A program made the position numbers and the translations under genes. Below, in pieces: positions 27,932-38,750 of a DNA stretch of 64,000 nucleotides. The first letter of the stretch is position 1. Each line of letters starts with the position of its first letter. Under the pieces are notes generated by a model, which ran no database searches, was not told the DNA's origin, and saw nothing but the letters and a program-made list of their open reading frames with translations. Origin of the DNA: Mycobacterium sp. Z3061 (lineage in GTDB: Bacteria > Actinomycetota > Actinomycetes > Mycobacteriales > Mycobacteriaceae); NCBI RefSeq assembly GCF_031583025.1, contig NZ_CP134062.1, forward strand, positions 6,483,234-6,547,233, written 5' to 3'.

Positions 27932-29002
27932 ATGGACTTACCCGTCATGCCGCCGATTTCGCCGATGCTGGCCAAGTCAATCAAGGGAATTCCGCCGGAT
28001 GCGTCCTACGAGCCGAAGTGGGATGGCTTCCGGTCCATCTGTTTTCGCGACGGTGTGGGTGTAGAGCTGGGCAGCCGCAACGAGCGGCCGTTGACCCGCT
28101 ACTTTCCCGAGCTGGTCGCGGCGGCGCAGGCCGAGTTGCCGCCGCGCTGCGTCATCGACGGTGAGATCGTCATAGCAACAGCTCGCGGCCTGGATTTCGA
28201 AGCGCTGCAACAGCGTATCCACCCGGCCGATTCGAGGGTGCGGATGCTCGCCGAGCAGACACCGGCTGCGTTCATCGCGTTCGACCTGCTGGCCCTGGGC
28301 GACGACGACTACACCAGACGCCCGTTCAGCGAGCGGCGCGCGGCGCTGGCCGGGGCGCTGGCCGACTCCGGCCCGTCCTTCCACGTCACACCGGCGACCA
28401 CGGACCGGGCCGTCGCGCAGCGCTGGTTCGCAGAGTTCGAGGGCGCCGGTCTGGACGGCGTGATCGCCAAGCCGCTGACCGTCACCTATCAGCCGGACAA
28501 GCGCGTCATGTTCAAGGTCAAGCACGAACGCACCGCGGACTGCGTGGTCGCCGGCTACCGGGTCCATAAATCCGGCGGCGACGCGGTCGGCTCGCTGCTG
28601 CTCGGGTTGTACCAGGACGACGGGCAACTCGCCTCGGTCGGTGTGATCGGCGCCTTCCCCATGGCCGAGCGCCGACGCCTGTTCGGCGATTTGCAGGCAC
28701 TGGTCACCAGCTTCGACGAGCACCCCTGGAACTGGGCCGCACACGAATCCGGCGAACGCACTCCCCGCAAGAATGAGGGATCTCGCTGGAATGCCGGCAA
28801 GGACTTGTCCTTCGTGCCGCTGCGGCCCGAGCGGGTGGTCGAGGTGCGCTACGACCACATGGAGGGCGCGCGCTTCCGCCATACCGCTCAGTTCAACCGG
28901 TGGCGTCCCGACCGCGACCCGCGCTCGTGCACCTACGAACAGCTGGAGCAACCGCTGACCTTCAGCCTGGGCGACATTGTGCCCGGCCTGGGTGAGAAGT
29001 AG
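27932..29002 (+). CDS. ligC: ATP-dependent DNA ligase LigC (Rv3731-like)
   Basis: A 356-aa ligase that seals nicks using ATP. The nucleotidyl-transfer lysine is K29 in EPKWDGFR (motif I). Further motifs are GSRNERPLTRYFPEL, VIDGEIV (motif III-IV region), GVIAKPL and the motif V lysines in MFKVKHERTADCVV. The second half is an OB-fold domain. LigC is a non-essential repair ligase, proposed to work in base excision repair and as backup end joining together with stand-alone LigD-like polymerases. Here it is divergent from such a polymerase gene, matching Rv3730c/Rv3731. The ATG gives the standard length. Confidence 0.93.
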   Translation: MDLPVMPPISPMLAKSIKGIPPDASYEPKWDGFRSICFRDGVGVELGSRNERPLTRYFPELVAAAQAELPPRCVIDGEIVIATARGLDFEALQQRIHPADSRVRMLAEQTPAAFIAFDLLALGDDDYTRRPFSERRAALAGALADSGPSFHVTPATTDRAVAQRWFAEFEGAGLDGVIAKPLTVTYQPDKRVMFKVKHERTADCVVAGYRVHKSGGDAVGSLLLGLYQDDGQLASVGVIGAFPMAERRRLFGDLQALVTSFDEHPWNWAAHESGERTPRKNEGSRWNAGKDLSFVPLRPERVVEVRYDHMEGARFRHTAQFNRWRPDRDPRSCTYEQLEQPLTFSLGDIVPGLGEK

Positions 29003-29038
29003 TTCTCGAAGCGGCGCTCGAGTCGTACGGTAGAGCAC

Positions 29039-29632
29039 ATGCGGCCGTCACAGCGACCGGACGTATCCCCGGCTTCCATCCCCGCGGACCTGCGTGCGCG
29101 GGTGATGCCGGCAGTGCTTGACGAGCTGGCACGTTGGGGCGTCGAACGATTCAGCGTGGAAGCCATGGCGGAGCGACACCGCCTGGATGTGGCAGCGATC
29201 TATCACTATTGGGGCAACCGCCAACAACTGATCGTCGATGCCGCGGTGCGCGATGCCGACGTGTTCCGCTCGGCGCTGGATACCGGGTCGTTGCGCGGTG
29301 ACCTCCTTGCTCTCGCCCGCACCCTCGCCGCGGATGTCAACACGCCGATCGGCCGCACCTTCCACCGGGTGATGGTGATGGACAGCCGTGCCGGACATCA
29401 CGACGGCGAGACTCGGATGATGTTCTGGCAGAGGCGTTTCAGTGTCCTCCGCTCGGTTATCGACCGGGCCCGGGAACGTGGCGAACTGCGGGATGGCGTG
29501 CACACCGTGGCGGCGATCCAGATCGTGACGGCCCCGATCTACGTCCGCAGCCTGTACATGGAGGATCCCGTCGACGACGGCTACTGCGTGGCGATCGCCG
29601 ACCTGGCATGGCATGCGCTGCGCAAACAATGA
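29039..29632 (+). CDS. TetR-family transcriptional regulator
   Basis: A 197-aa one-component repressor. The N-terminal DNA-binding domain includes WGVERFSVEAMAERHRLDVAAIYHYWGNRQ, the TetR recognition helix with the YxYWxN end. The remaining helical domain binds an unknown ligand. It lies 36 bp after ligC and 35 bp before the tandem hypothetical genes, all on the plus strand, so it may be cotranscribed. No palindrome convincing as its operator was found next to it. Confidence 0.85.
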   Translation: MRPSQRPDVSPASIPADLRARVMPAVLDELARWGVERFSVEAMAERHRLDVAAIYHYWGNRQQLIVDAAVRDADVFRSALDTGSLRGDLLALARTLAADVNTPIGRTFHRVMVMDSRAGHHDGETRMMFWQRRFSVLRSVIDRARERGELRDGVHTVAAIQIVTAPIYVRSLYMEDPVDDGYCVAIADLAWHALRKQ

Positions 29633-29667
29633 CGGGTCCGGGCACCCGCGGCCTTTAGGATGACGAA

Positions 29668-30123
29668 ATGCTGCACGTCTCCGCACTGTTCGTTCCGCGT
29701 AATGCCGCGTTCAACGAACAGGGCGCCATCGATGCCATGTCCATACCCATGGCGTGGTTCCAGGTTGATCAAATGCCTTTGTGGGCAACGGTCCCGGTCG
29801 TTCTGGTAGTCCACGCACCGGCGGGCGGCGATTACGACCCGGAGATTCACGTCGTCTGCAAGGACCCGTCGGGGGCTCCCCGTGGATCGCTGCGGGCGGC
29901 GTGGCACTGGCCGGACGATGGCAATCGCGCCTCCAAGTACCGGTGCTTCACTCAAGAACTCTCCTTCCCGGTGGAGACCGAGGGCGAGTACACCCTCGGG
30001 GTCTACTACGACGCCGAGGGCAAGTTCGAACTTTCCACGCCGGTGCCGATGTCGATCCTGCTGGCCGAGACGGAGCAGCCCGCGGACAGCGGCGAAACAA
30101 GTTTCAGCGAGCCTGCCGAATAG
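29668..30123 (+). CDS. Conserved hypothetical protein (tandem paralog A)
   Basis: A 151-aa beta-rich cytosolic protein without a recognised catalytic motif. Segments such as PVVLVVHAPAGGDYDPEI, VVCKDPSG, SKYRCFTQELSFPV and GEYTLGVYYD recur almost unchanged in the next gene, so the two arose by duplication. This copy has an acidic C-terminal extension (TEQPADSGETSFSEPAE). The overall layout recalls the DUF6941 type of small beta-sandwich protein, also suggested at 57520, but that link is tentative. Confidence 0.7.
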   Translation: MLHVSALFVPRNAAFNEQGAIDAMSIPMAWFQVDQMPLWATVPVVLVVHAPAGGDYDPEIHVVCKDPSGAPRGSLRAAWHWPDDGNRASKYRCFTQELSFPVETEGEYTLGVYYDAEGKFELSTPVPMSILLAETEQPADSGETSFSEPAE

Positions 30124-30159
30124 GCTGGCGCGCGGCCCCGGCACCCTTAAGATGTCGCA

Positions 30160-30579
30160 ATGCATGTAGCCGCTTTACTCGTGGCGGGCTCCGCCAACAT
30201 CGACGATTCCGCGATCGACGCCACCCGCGTGCCGATCACCAGCTACGAGGTCAACCAGACCCCGGTGTGGCTGACGGTCCCTCTCGTACTGGTGGTGCAC
30301 GCACCCTCCGGTGGTGATTTCGACCCGGAGTTGTTCATCGTCTGCAAGGACCCCGGCGGGACGATCCGGGGCACGGTCCGCTCCGCGTGGCAATGGCCGG
30401 ACGAGGACAAGCCGTCCAAGTACCGGTGTTTCACTCCCCAGCTGTCGTTCGCGATCGAGACCACGGGCGAGTACACCATCGGTGCTTACCACGACGCCGA
30501 AGCGCTGCGGCCGCTCGCCACTCCGATACCGCTGATGATCAACATGGCCGGGGTGCGACCCGGACGTAACGGCAGCTAG
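30160..30579 (+). CDS. Conserved hypothetical protein (tandem paralog B)
   Basis: A 139-aa beta-rich protein, clearly a paralog of the preceding gene: LVLVVHAPSGGDFDPEL, IVCKDPGG, SKYRCFTPQLSF and GEYTIGAYHDAE align without gaps. It lacks the acidic tail of copy A. Both genes share a GATG/TCGCAATG-type leader and a similar spacing, supporting duplication of whole gene units. No signal peptide or membrane helix. The function is unknown. Confidence 0.7.
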   Translation: MHVAALLVAGSANIDDSAIDATRVPITSYEVNQTPVWLTVPLVLVVHAPSGGDFDPELFIVCKDPGGTIRGTVRSAWQWPDEDKPSKYRCFTPQLSFAIETTGEYTIGAYHDAEALRPLATPIPLMINMAGVRPGRNGS

Positions 30580-30668
30580 ACCGCCGGGGCACCCGGGCAG
30601 TAGCGGGTGTTCCCTCCGAACCCGAAGTGCCGCAAGGTCTCTCGGTACACGCTGGTGAGATCGGGACC

Positions 30669-31925
30669 CTACTCCCCGGCCGGGGCCTGGGTCGGTTCGT
30701 CGAATTCCGGGCCGCGCCAACGCAACGTCTGGAGAGCGACCGCAACGGCAACCAGGTTCTGCTCGAGGGGGCGGGGCAGCAGCTGCTGAGCAGCTTCCAA
30801 GCGGTGCAACAACGTGTTGCGATGGGTGTGCAACGATTTCGCCGCTCGCGAGGCGTTGCATCCGGAGTTGATGTACGTCAACACGGTCGCGTGCATCGCG
30901 GGACTGGCGGACGCGAATTCTCCCAGCGTGTTCTCGATGAATGCCGTTGCACCCGAGGCATTTTCGGTGACCAATCCGACCAGCTGCAGCTCGGCGAACT
31001 GCGCGACCCGGCGGCGGGAAAGCAATCGCAGCGCCAGGCGCTGGGTGGTCACGGCGTCGCGGTGACTGCGGGCGAACCCGTCGATACCCGGCGCGGTGCT
31101 CCCGATCGCGATCCGCACCTGCGCGTTGAGAGCCTTGCCGATCTCCTCGGGGTCGACGTTCTTCATCTCCGCGACCCATACCCAGCGGGTCGACCTTCCG
31201 ACGGCCACGGATAGTGACTGCTCGCCCCGCGCCGCCTCGACCAATGCCTTCGCGGCCTGGTCCAGCGCGGCTGCGGCGTCTTCGGGATCTTCGCTCCAAA
31301 TGATGGCAGCGGTGTGTGCTCCGTCGAAGCGATAGCCCAACTGCGTTTCGAGTTGCGCTTTGCTGATGTCGGCACCATCGAGGATCAGTTGCACGAGCTC
31401 CCGATGTTCGAGGCCCTCGCCGTGCGCCAGCCGGGCGTATTCGGACTCGAACCGCATCTGCGCGGCGGTGCAGGCGAGGGTCCCGTCGACGAACTGGCTC
31501 ACCAGGCGGAAAGGCAGGTCCAGCAACTCGCGCAGTTCTTGCGGATCCGACGTCAGCTCGAAGGCGATCTCAGTCCACCGGTGCCATGCCAGATTCTGGG
31601 CGACGCGGTAGATCTCCAGCGCTGACGTGTCCAACCCACGACGCACCAACTCCCGCGCCATCCGTACGCTCTCGGCGCCCAGGTACGGCGGCACGGGAGT
31701 GCCGGGATTCTGCAGCATGGCAGAGGCGAAGTAGGCCAAATTGGCCCGGTTGGCGCGCAGAACCACAGTCGCCAGCTCCGGATCCGCGGCGACCGGCGGC
31801 AGCGACCTGAGCGTGGCCTGGTCGACCTCGCGGAGCCACTCGCGGCTGGAGCTGAGAGCTACCCGCGCGCCATCGCGGATCAGCTCCTGAACCCTCGGAG
31901 AGGGTTGCCCCCAAATCACATACAA
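30669..31925 (-). CDS. PucR/CdaR-family transcriptional regulator
   Basis: A 418-aa regulator. The N-terminal two-thirds is a helical and GGDEF-like sensory region (RsbRD-type fold, then residues around AAIIWSEDPEDAAAAL). The C-terminus is the PucR helix-turn-helix: VLTYINSGCNASRAAKSLHTHRNTL with following LLHRLEAAQQLL. Members usually activate catabolic genes in response to a metabolite. It lies between the tandem hypothetical pair and the giant PE_PGRS gene, and is not tightly coupled to either. The ATG start gives a typical length for mycobacterial members. Confidence 0.85.
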   Translation of the reverse strand: MYVIWGQPSPRVQELIRDGARVALSSSREWLREVDQATLRSLPPVAADPELATVVLRANRANLAYFASAMLQNPGTPVPPYLGAESVRMARELVRRGLDTSALEIYRVAQNLAWHRWTEIAFELTSDPQELRELLDLPFRLVSQFVDGTLACTAAQMRFESEYARLAHGEGLEHRELVQLILDGADISKAQLETQLGYRFDGAHTAAIIWSEDPEDAAAALDQAAKALVEAARGEQSLSVAVGRSTRWVWVAEMKNVDPEEIGKALNAQVRIAIGSTAPGIDGFARSHRDAVTTQRLALRLLSRRRVAQFAELQLVGLVTENASGATAFIENTLGEFASASPAMHATVLTYINSGCNASRAAKSLHTHRNTLLHRLEAAQQLLPRPLEQNLVAVAVALQTLRWRGPEFDEPTQAPAGE

Positions 31926-31995
31926 AATCGTATTGAAATTCTGTGGCGCTCACCTGCGGATTGGCGGATATTCGGGTGGTCTGCGGGGGTGCGGC

Positions 31996-34900
31996 CTAAT
32001 TGCCGCCTTTGCCTCCCTGAGCGCCGGTGCCACCGGCGCCGCCGGTTCCGCCGGTGGCACCGACCGCTGCGGTGCCGTTGGTGCCGGGGTTGGCGGGTCC
32101 GCCGGTACCCCCGGCCCCGCCGTCGGCGCCACTGCCGCCATCGCCGCCATCACCGCTGCTGCCGCCGGCGCCACCGGAACCGCCAGTGCCACCGATGGCG
32201 CTGCCACCGTCACCACCGGTGCCACCCTGGCCGCCGGTGCCGCCCACAGCGCCGGGATAGCCGGATCCGAGCGCGGCGTTGCCACCGTCACCGCCGTCAC
32301 CGCCGTCACCGGCGTTGCCACCCACCCCACCGGTGGCCCCGGCGTTGGCCGCACTGCCACCCACCCCGCCCCGGCCACCGGCGCCCCCGGTCCCACCGGC
32401 ACCGGGGGCGATGCTGACGACGCCCTGGACGGCGCCCGGATTGCCACTGCCCCCGGAGCCGCCGTTACCACCGCTGCCCGCAGCTCCTCCGGTGTTGCTC
32501 ACCGTGCCGCCCGTGCTGGCCCCACCGGCCCCGCCGTTACCGCCGGCCCCGCCTTTGCCGCCGGCCGGCGAGGTGGAGAACGTGGAAGTCAAGTCCCCGC
32601 CGTGCCCGCCGTTGCCGCCGTTGCCGCCTTCGCCGCCTCGTTCCACGGCATCGCCGATGCCGCCGGCCCCACCAGCACCGCCGTTGCCGCCCACCCCACC
32701 GGAGAGGCCGGAGTTCGTCGCCAGGTTGACTTTGTCCGCCGCGGCGTTGCCGCCATTGCCGCCGGTACCGCCCGCACCGCCCGGCCCGCCCACCGGGCTG
32801 ACCGTGCCACCGGTACCGGCCGTCCCAGCATTACCGCCGTTGCCGGCGTTACCGCCGGCCCCGCCATAGCCCGCGGTGCCAAACCCGTTGCCCCCGTCAC
32901 CGCCGTCGCCCCCGGCCCCGCCGGCTCCGCTGGCTCCACCGGTTCCGGTAACGCTGCCGGCATTACCGCCATTGCCACCAGCCCCGCCGGCCCCGCCGCG
33001 CCCGCCCGCGTCACCCGCGGCGCTGACGGTGGCGTTGTTGCCGTCGGCGCCGCTGCCGCCCGCACCCCCGGCCCCGCCCGCCCCACCGTCACCGGCGGTG
33101 CTACCGACACCGGCCCGACCGCCGTTACCGCCCGTGCCGCCGTCACCGCCGTTGGGCGCGCTCAGGCCCCCGGTCCCGGTGTCGGTGCCGCCGTCACCAC
33201 CGCTGCCGGCGTTCCCACCGGCCCCGCCATGACCGCCGGCACTCAGGGGGCCGGTGGCATTGCCACCATTGCCGCCCGCCCCGCCGTTGCCGCCGTTGTC
33301 ACCGGATGTACCGGCAGCACCGGTGTTGCCGTTGGCGCCGTTTCCGCCGTTGCCGCCGTCGCCGCCGATCCCGCCGTTGCCGCGACCGCCGATGCCGGTG
33401 CCGTACCCGCCGGCGTAACCGCCGTTGCCGCCCTTGCCGCCGTTGGGAGCCGTGGTGCCCCCGGTCCCGGTGTCGGTACCGCCGTTACCGCCGCTGCCGC
33501 CGCTGCCGCCGTTGCCGGCGTTGCCGCCTTTGCCGTTGTCCCCGGTGGCGCTGCCGCCGTCGCCGCCGTTGCCGCCACCGCCACCGGCCATGCCGGCCTT
33601 GCCCGCGGCGCCGTTGGCGCCGTCGGCGCCGTTACCGCCATTGCCACCGTTGCCTCCGACGGCGCCGCCAGCCGAGACGGCACCGGCCGAAGCGGCACCG
33701 ACGCTCCCGGCGTTGCCGCCCTTACCGCCGTCGCCGCCGTTGGGTGCCACAGTGGCGGTTGCGGTGGGAGCCCCTCCGTTGCCGCCGTTGCCACCGTTGC
33801 CGCCGTTACCGGCATTTCCGCTGACTCCGTTGGTCCCACTGGCATTGCCGCCAGCGCCGCCCTTGCCCCCGACGCCGCCGGTCACGCCATTGGCCCCGCT
33901 GCCGCCGTTGCGGCCGGACGCGCCGTTGCCACCGGCGCCGCCGTCCCCGCCGATTCCGCCGCTACCCGCGGTATCGCCGGAGCCGACCAGGCCGGCGTTC
34001 CCACCCCGCCCGCCGTCGCCGCCGCTCGCGGCCGTGGACAAGCCGGCCGGGGTGCTGGCTCCACCGTCGCCGCCGCGGCCACCCGCCCCACCGTTGCCGG
34101 CGTTGCCTCCGACACCGCCCTTGCTCAATCCGGCGCCGCCGCTGCCGCCGTCGCCGCCGCGACCGCCGGTCAAGCCATTGGTGTCGGCGAGCGCGGTCTG
34201 CGCGGCGGCGCCGTCGCCGCCGTTGCCCCCGTTGCCGCCGATTCCTGCTTTGCCGTCGGCGGCACCGGCGCCGTTGCCGGCACCTGCCGCACCCGTCATG
34301 CCGCCGGCGCCACCGTTGCCGCCGTTCGGGGCGTCAGTGGCCGTGCTTGCGCCGGCGTTGCCACCGTTGCCACCGTTGCCGCCGTTGCCCGCGTTGCCGG
34401 CCTGGCTGTTGGCGCCGTAGGTATAGCCACCGGAACCACCCCTACCGCCGTCGCCACCGGCACCGCCCGCGGCACCAGCACCACCGGCACCCCCTCCGCC
34501 GGCGTTGCCGCCGCTGCCGCCGTTGCCGCCGGCGGCGAACTTGCCGGTCGCGGTGCCACCATCGCCACCGTTGCCGCCGTGCCCGCCGTTGACCCCGGCA
34601 TTGCCGATGGTGCCGTCCAGGCCCGTGGCGCCCTGGCCGCCATTGCCGCCGTTACCGCCGATGCCGCCGTAGCCCTCGCTCTCCCCGGTACCGGCCAGGC
34701 CCGCGTTACCGCCGGAACCCCCGTTGCCCGCATCGGGGGCAGTGGGACCGCCAACGTCGACGCCGCCGTTGCCCCCGTTGCCCCCGTTGCCGCCGTTGCC
34801 GGCGTCGCCGCCGACGCTGCCCTTACCGGTGGCGTTACCGCCGTTGCCACCGTTGCCGCCGCTGCCGCCGTTCACGCCGCTGACGCCCGTAGTCCCGTCG

Positions 34901-37408
34901 GCGCCGCCAGAGCCGTTGCCGCCGTTGCCGCCGTCGCCGCCGTGGCCGCCGTTGCCCGTGATGGTGCCGGTACCGACCTTGCCGGCATCGCCGCCATTCC
35001 CGCCTATACCACCGCTCTTGCCGCCGCTCAGGCTGCTGCCGCCGTTACCGCCGGCGCCGCCGTCGCCGGCGTTGCCACCGACACTGCCGGCCCCGGTGGC
35101 GGTGCCGCCCGAACCGCCGCTCCCGCCAGCGGCACCGGCACCGCCGACCCCGTCGACGCCGTTTCCGCCGCGGCCACCGAATCCACCGTTGCCGCCGGAA
35201 CCCGCGATGTTCGTGGTGAGGCCGCCGGTGCTGCTACCACCGGCGCCACCCGTACCGCCAGCGCCACCGACGCCGCCATTTCCGCTGTTGTTGTTGGCGC
35301 CGGCGCCGCCATTGCCCGCGTCACCGCCGCTGCCGGCTGTCTCAGCGCCGTCGCCGATTCCCGCATTCCCGCCGGCCCCACCGTTGCCGCCGGCACCTCC
35401 GTCGCGCTCAACGCCAAAAATGCCGCCCGCGCCGCCATTGCCACCGGCACCTCCGTCGCCTCCGGAGCCACCCACCAGACTGATCTCTCCGCCCGTGCCG
35501 GCTTTGCCGGCCGCACCGCCGGCACCGCCGTTACCGCCGTCACCGGGGCCACGGGCCGGAGAACTACCGCCGTCACCGCCGTTACCACCCCCACCGCCGT
35601 GGCCGCCCGCGCCACTGGCGCCGTTCGTGCCGCCAGCACCGGAGTTGCCGCCGTTGCCGCCGGTGCCTCCGGCCCCGCCATTACCGCCGCTGTTGACGTA
35701 GACCGAGGGACTCTTCGTCGAGAACGCGGTGCCGTCGGCGCCACGGCCGCCGTCACCCCCGGCACCGCCGACGCCACCGTTGCCCGAGGTCGTACCGGTA
35801 CCCGCGTTGCCGCCATTGCCGCCGCTGCCGCCTGCGCCGCCGGCCGGGGCGTAGCCGGTGTCCGGAATGCCGTCTTTTCCGCCGTCACCGCCGGTGCCAC
35901 CGCTGCCACCGGCCCCACCATTACCCCCGACACCGCCGGTGCCGGGGGCGTTACCTCCGGCACCGCCGGCCCCGCCTTTACCGCCTGCCACGCCAGGATT
36001 CGCGTCGGCGCCCTTGATGCCGTCGCTGCCGATACCGCCGGCGCCACCGTCGCCGCCGATGCCGGCTTTGCCGACCGTGGCTCCGGTGCCGGCTTTGCCG
36101 GCGTCGCCACCGCTGCCCCCGTTGCCACCGCTGCCGCCGTTACTGCCGCCGTTGCCCGCCGCGCCGCCCGCGCCGCCATTACCGGCGTTTCCGCCGGCAT
36201 TGCCGGGCTGGCTGAACGCACCGCCACCGCTGCCGCCCGTGCCGCCCGCACCGCCATTGCCGCCGGTGCCACCGGCGTAGCCCTGGCCGCCGAAGGTGGA
36301 ATTGCCGCCGACACCACCGACACCGCCCGCGCCGGCATTACCGCCGGCGCCGGCCGTGCCACCGGTGCCGGCCGTGCCGCCGACACCACCGTCCCCGCCG
36401 GCACCTCCAGCGCCGCCGTTACCGGTGGGGATCAGGTCTCCGCTCTGGATCGCGAAGGGAGTACCAGCACCGCCCGCGCCTCCTGCGCCGCCCACGCCAC
36501 CGGCTCCGCCGGTGTTCTTCGAGATCCCGCCGGTGCTGGCCCCACCAGCCCCGCCAGCACCGGCGGCCCCGCCGACGCCGCCATTAGCGGCCTGTGTCGG
36601 CGAACTCAGCGTCCACGTGCCCCCGGCGCCGCCATTACCGCCAGCACCACCGGAACCAGCGGTCTCGGCCTTGTCACCGAATCCGCCGGCGCCACCGGCG
36701 CCACCGTTTCCACCCTTGCCACCTGCACTGGCCGAATTAGCGGCGGCCACGCCGCCGTTGCCGCCTGCCCCACCGTTACCGCCCGCACCGCCGCTGGCGC
36801 TTGCCGCGCCACCGTTGCCAGCCACACCGGCGGCCCCACCGTTGCCGCCGGTACCGCCGTTACCGCCGCCACCGCCGCTGGTGCCATTTCCGCCGTTGCC
36901 CGCGTTACCGCCGGTACCGCCCGCGCCGGCGGCCCCATTGACACCGCCCGGTCCGGAGTCACCGCCCTGACCGCCGACGCCGCCGGCGCCGCCGTTCCCG
37001 CCGTTGTCGCCGGCCAGGTTGCCGGTGCCGTTGGCCCCGTTGGCCCCGTTACCGCCGGCCCCGCCTGCGCCGCCGGCACCGCCATTGCCCGCACTGCCGC
37101 CGCTGCCGGTGTTCCCGCCGGCGCCTCCGGCACCGCCGACGCCGCCGGCAGGTGCTGTGACATTGCCCGTTCCCGTGTCGGCGCCCGCGTTCCCGCCGGC
37201 GCCGCCGCCACCGCCGGCGCCGCCGTTACCCGCGAATCCGCCAAATCCGGAGTTGCCGCCGACCCCGCCGACGCCCCCGACACCACCGGCGAATCCGGCC
37301 GCACCAGCGGCACCGGCAGCACCGGCCCCGCCGGCACCACCGGCGCCGCCCACACCGCCGTGGCCATAGGCGCCCGCGGTGCCTCCGCTTCCGAGATCCC
37401 GCGCCCGG
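31996..37408 (-). pseudogene. Giant PE_PGRS, C-terminal PGRS part (out of frame with its PE domain)
   Basis: About 1800 codons of uninterrupted Gly-Gly-Ala and Gly-Asn repeats, ending in GGKGGN and a TAG stop. The frame has no PE domain or proper start of its own. It becomes PGRS-like only downstream of about 37400, exactly where the PE-containing frame loses its repeats. The two pieces would form one PE_PGRS protein of roughly 2130 residues if a single base were restored near 37398-37420. So this is either a real inactivating frameshift, slippage variation in a GC-rich tract, or an assembly error. No unique C-terminal domain is visible. The frame remains open over more than 5 kb, which suggests recent or artefactual disruption. 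Confidence 0.75.
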
Positions 37409-38410
37409 CGCGCCGCCGGCTCCGGCGTTGCCACCCACTCCGCCGGCGCCGCCGGACGCACCGATTCCGTTAACCCCGGCCCCGCCATTTCCGCCCGCGC
37501 CGCCGGTGCCACCGTCGCCGCCGACGCCACCGCTGCCATTGGTGCCGCCGAAGGTGCTCTGGCCACTGCCTCCGGCGCCCCCGAGCCCGCCGGCGCCGCC
37601 GGCCGCACCCGGCCCCCCGGCCACACCCGGACCCCCGGACGTGCCCACACCGCCGGCGCCGCCCTTTCCACCCGCACCGCCGGTCCCGCCCTGCCCGTTC
37701 AAGAAGTCGTTGTCGACCCCACCGGCGCCGCCATTACCACCGGCGCCGCCCGGTTGACCAGGCGCACCTGGCGCACCCGCCCCGCCGGCCCCGCCGTTCC
37801 CGGCGACACCCTGCTCCGAACCGGCACCACCGTTTCCGCCGTTGCCACCGGCCCCACCCGGGTTCACCGCATTGCCGCCCGCACCGCCGTTGCCGCCGTT
37901 GCCCGTCAGCCTGCCGGCCGCTCCGCCGTTGCCGCCGGCCTGTCCGGGCGCGCCGGACCCGCCCCGGCCGCCGTTACCGAAGAGAATTCCCCCGTCACCG
38001 CCGTTCTGCCCTGTCCCGTCCACGCCGTTCGCGCCATCACCGGATATCGGACGACCGAACAGGAACTCCGTCGGCGCATTCACCAGGCCCATTGCGTCGT
38101 TCACCAACGCCTGCAACGGTGACGCGTTGGTTGCCTCAGCGCGCGCATACGCCGCTTCGCCCTCGCCCAGCGCCCACACCCAGCGGTCGTGAATCTGGGC
38201 CGTTCGCGCGGCGACCAACTGAAACTCCTGGCCGAACCCACCGAACAACCGGGCGATCGCCGCCGACACCTCGTCCTGGGCCGCCGCGGCGATGCCGATC
38301 GTCGAAGGCGCCGCCGACGCGGCAGCCGACCTGATCGACTCGCCGATCGCAGATAAATCCGTCGAGGCTGCAGAAAGAGCTCCGGGAACTGCGACAAGAT
38401 ACGACGACAC
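37226..38410 (-). CDS. Giant PE_PGRS, N-terminal PE part, frameshifted
   Basis: The GTG at 38410 (after GGGAG) opens [15 protein letters not shown], a PE domain of about 95 residues with the YxxxE export motif (YARAE). The usual [15 protein letters not shown] linker and about 230 residues of PGRS repeat follow. At about 37400 the frame leaves the repeat pattern (GAGS, then RKRRHRG) and runs to a stop at 37226. That tail of Arg-rich residues is antisensical and not a domain. The true gene almost surely continued in the adjacent frame to 31996. PE_PGRS proteins are ESX-5 exported surface proteins. Confidence 0.8.
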   Translation of the reverse strand: MSSYLVAVPGALSAASTDLSAIGESIRSAAASAAPSTIGIAAAAQDEVSAAIARLFGGFGQEFQLVAARTAQIHDRWVWALGEGEAAYARAEATNASPLQALVNDAMGLVNAPTEFLFGRPISGDGANGVDGTGQNGGDGGILFGNGGRGGSGAPGQAGGNGGAAGRLTGNGGNGGAGGNAVNPGGAGGNGGNGGAGSEQGVAGNGGAGGAGAPGAPGQPGGAGGNGGAGGVDNDFLNGQGGTGGAGGKGGAGGVGTSGGPGVAGGPGAAGGAGGLGGAGGSGQSTFGGTNGSGGVGGDGGTGGAGGNGGAGVNGIGASGGAGGVGGNAGAGGAPGAGSRKRRHRGRLWPRRCGRRRWCRRGRCCRCRWCGRIRRWCRGRRRGRRQLRIWRIRG

Positions 38411-38450
38411 GTGAACTCCCAAATAGTTTGTATTCAAAAGGGGTGAACCG

Positions 38451-38469
38451 GCTGTGCAAACTGCACAGC
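38451..38469. promoter_or_regulatory. Palindrome GCTGTGCA-N3-TGCACAGC
   Basis: Perfect 8-bp arms with an AAC spacer, 41 bp upstream of the giant PE_PGRS start. A lone CTGTGCA half-site follows at 38484-38490. The same core TGTGCA-N3-TGCACA returns at 38597, so it looks like a repeated protein-binding site. Confidence 0.5.
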
Positions 38470-38596
38470 GCTGTCGGTAAAAACTGTGCATTTTGTCGTG
38501 ACCCGATATTCATCGCGCCACAGGCTCACAGTTATACAGGCCTCAGGCGGCTGATCCGCAGCAATGAGGTAAAAAGCAGGGGTTCGTTGACTCAAG

Positions 38597-38611
38597 TGTG
38601 CAATCTGCACA
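38597..38611. promoter_or_regulatory. Palindrome TGTGCA-N3-TGCACA (second copy)
   Basis: Perfect 6-bp arms and an ATC spacer, the same core as at 38451. Its centre lies 22 bp from that of the imperfect copy at 38619, about two helical turns, so dimers could bind side by side on one face. Confidence 0.5.
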
Positions 38612-38618
38612 ACTGTCG

Positions 38619-38633
38619 TGTGCAATGTGCCCA
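38619..38633. promoter_or_regulatory. Imperfect palindrome TGTGCA-N3-TGCCCA (third copy)
   Basis: One mismatch from the TGTGCA-N3-TGCACA core, with an ATG spacer. It is spaced 22 bp centre to centre from the second copy. Confidence 0.4.
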
Positions 38634-38750
38634 AATACAGCGAAAATCCGTCGATTCAATCATTGGGCGGTGCGGCCGGCGTCGGCCGGTGCCAGCGCCA
38701 AGTACGTTCGGCACAGCAATGTTTCGGTTCGCGGGGTGAGGATGACGCGC

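Noticed and set aside
31933..37473. An 1846-codon open frame on the plus strand opposite the giant PE_PGRS gene
   Set aside because: It is the mirror of GGN/GCC-rich repeats, giving Ala/Val/Thr-rich nonsense with no domain, no ribosome site and no start context. Long antisense frames are expected over PGRS DNA.
31996..38410. Dense short direct repeats that could suggest a CRISPR array or satellite
   Set aside because: The periodicity is that of Gly-Gly-Xaa codons, there are no unique spacers of constant length, and no cas genes are nearby.
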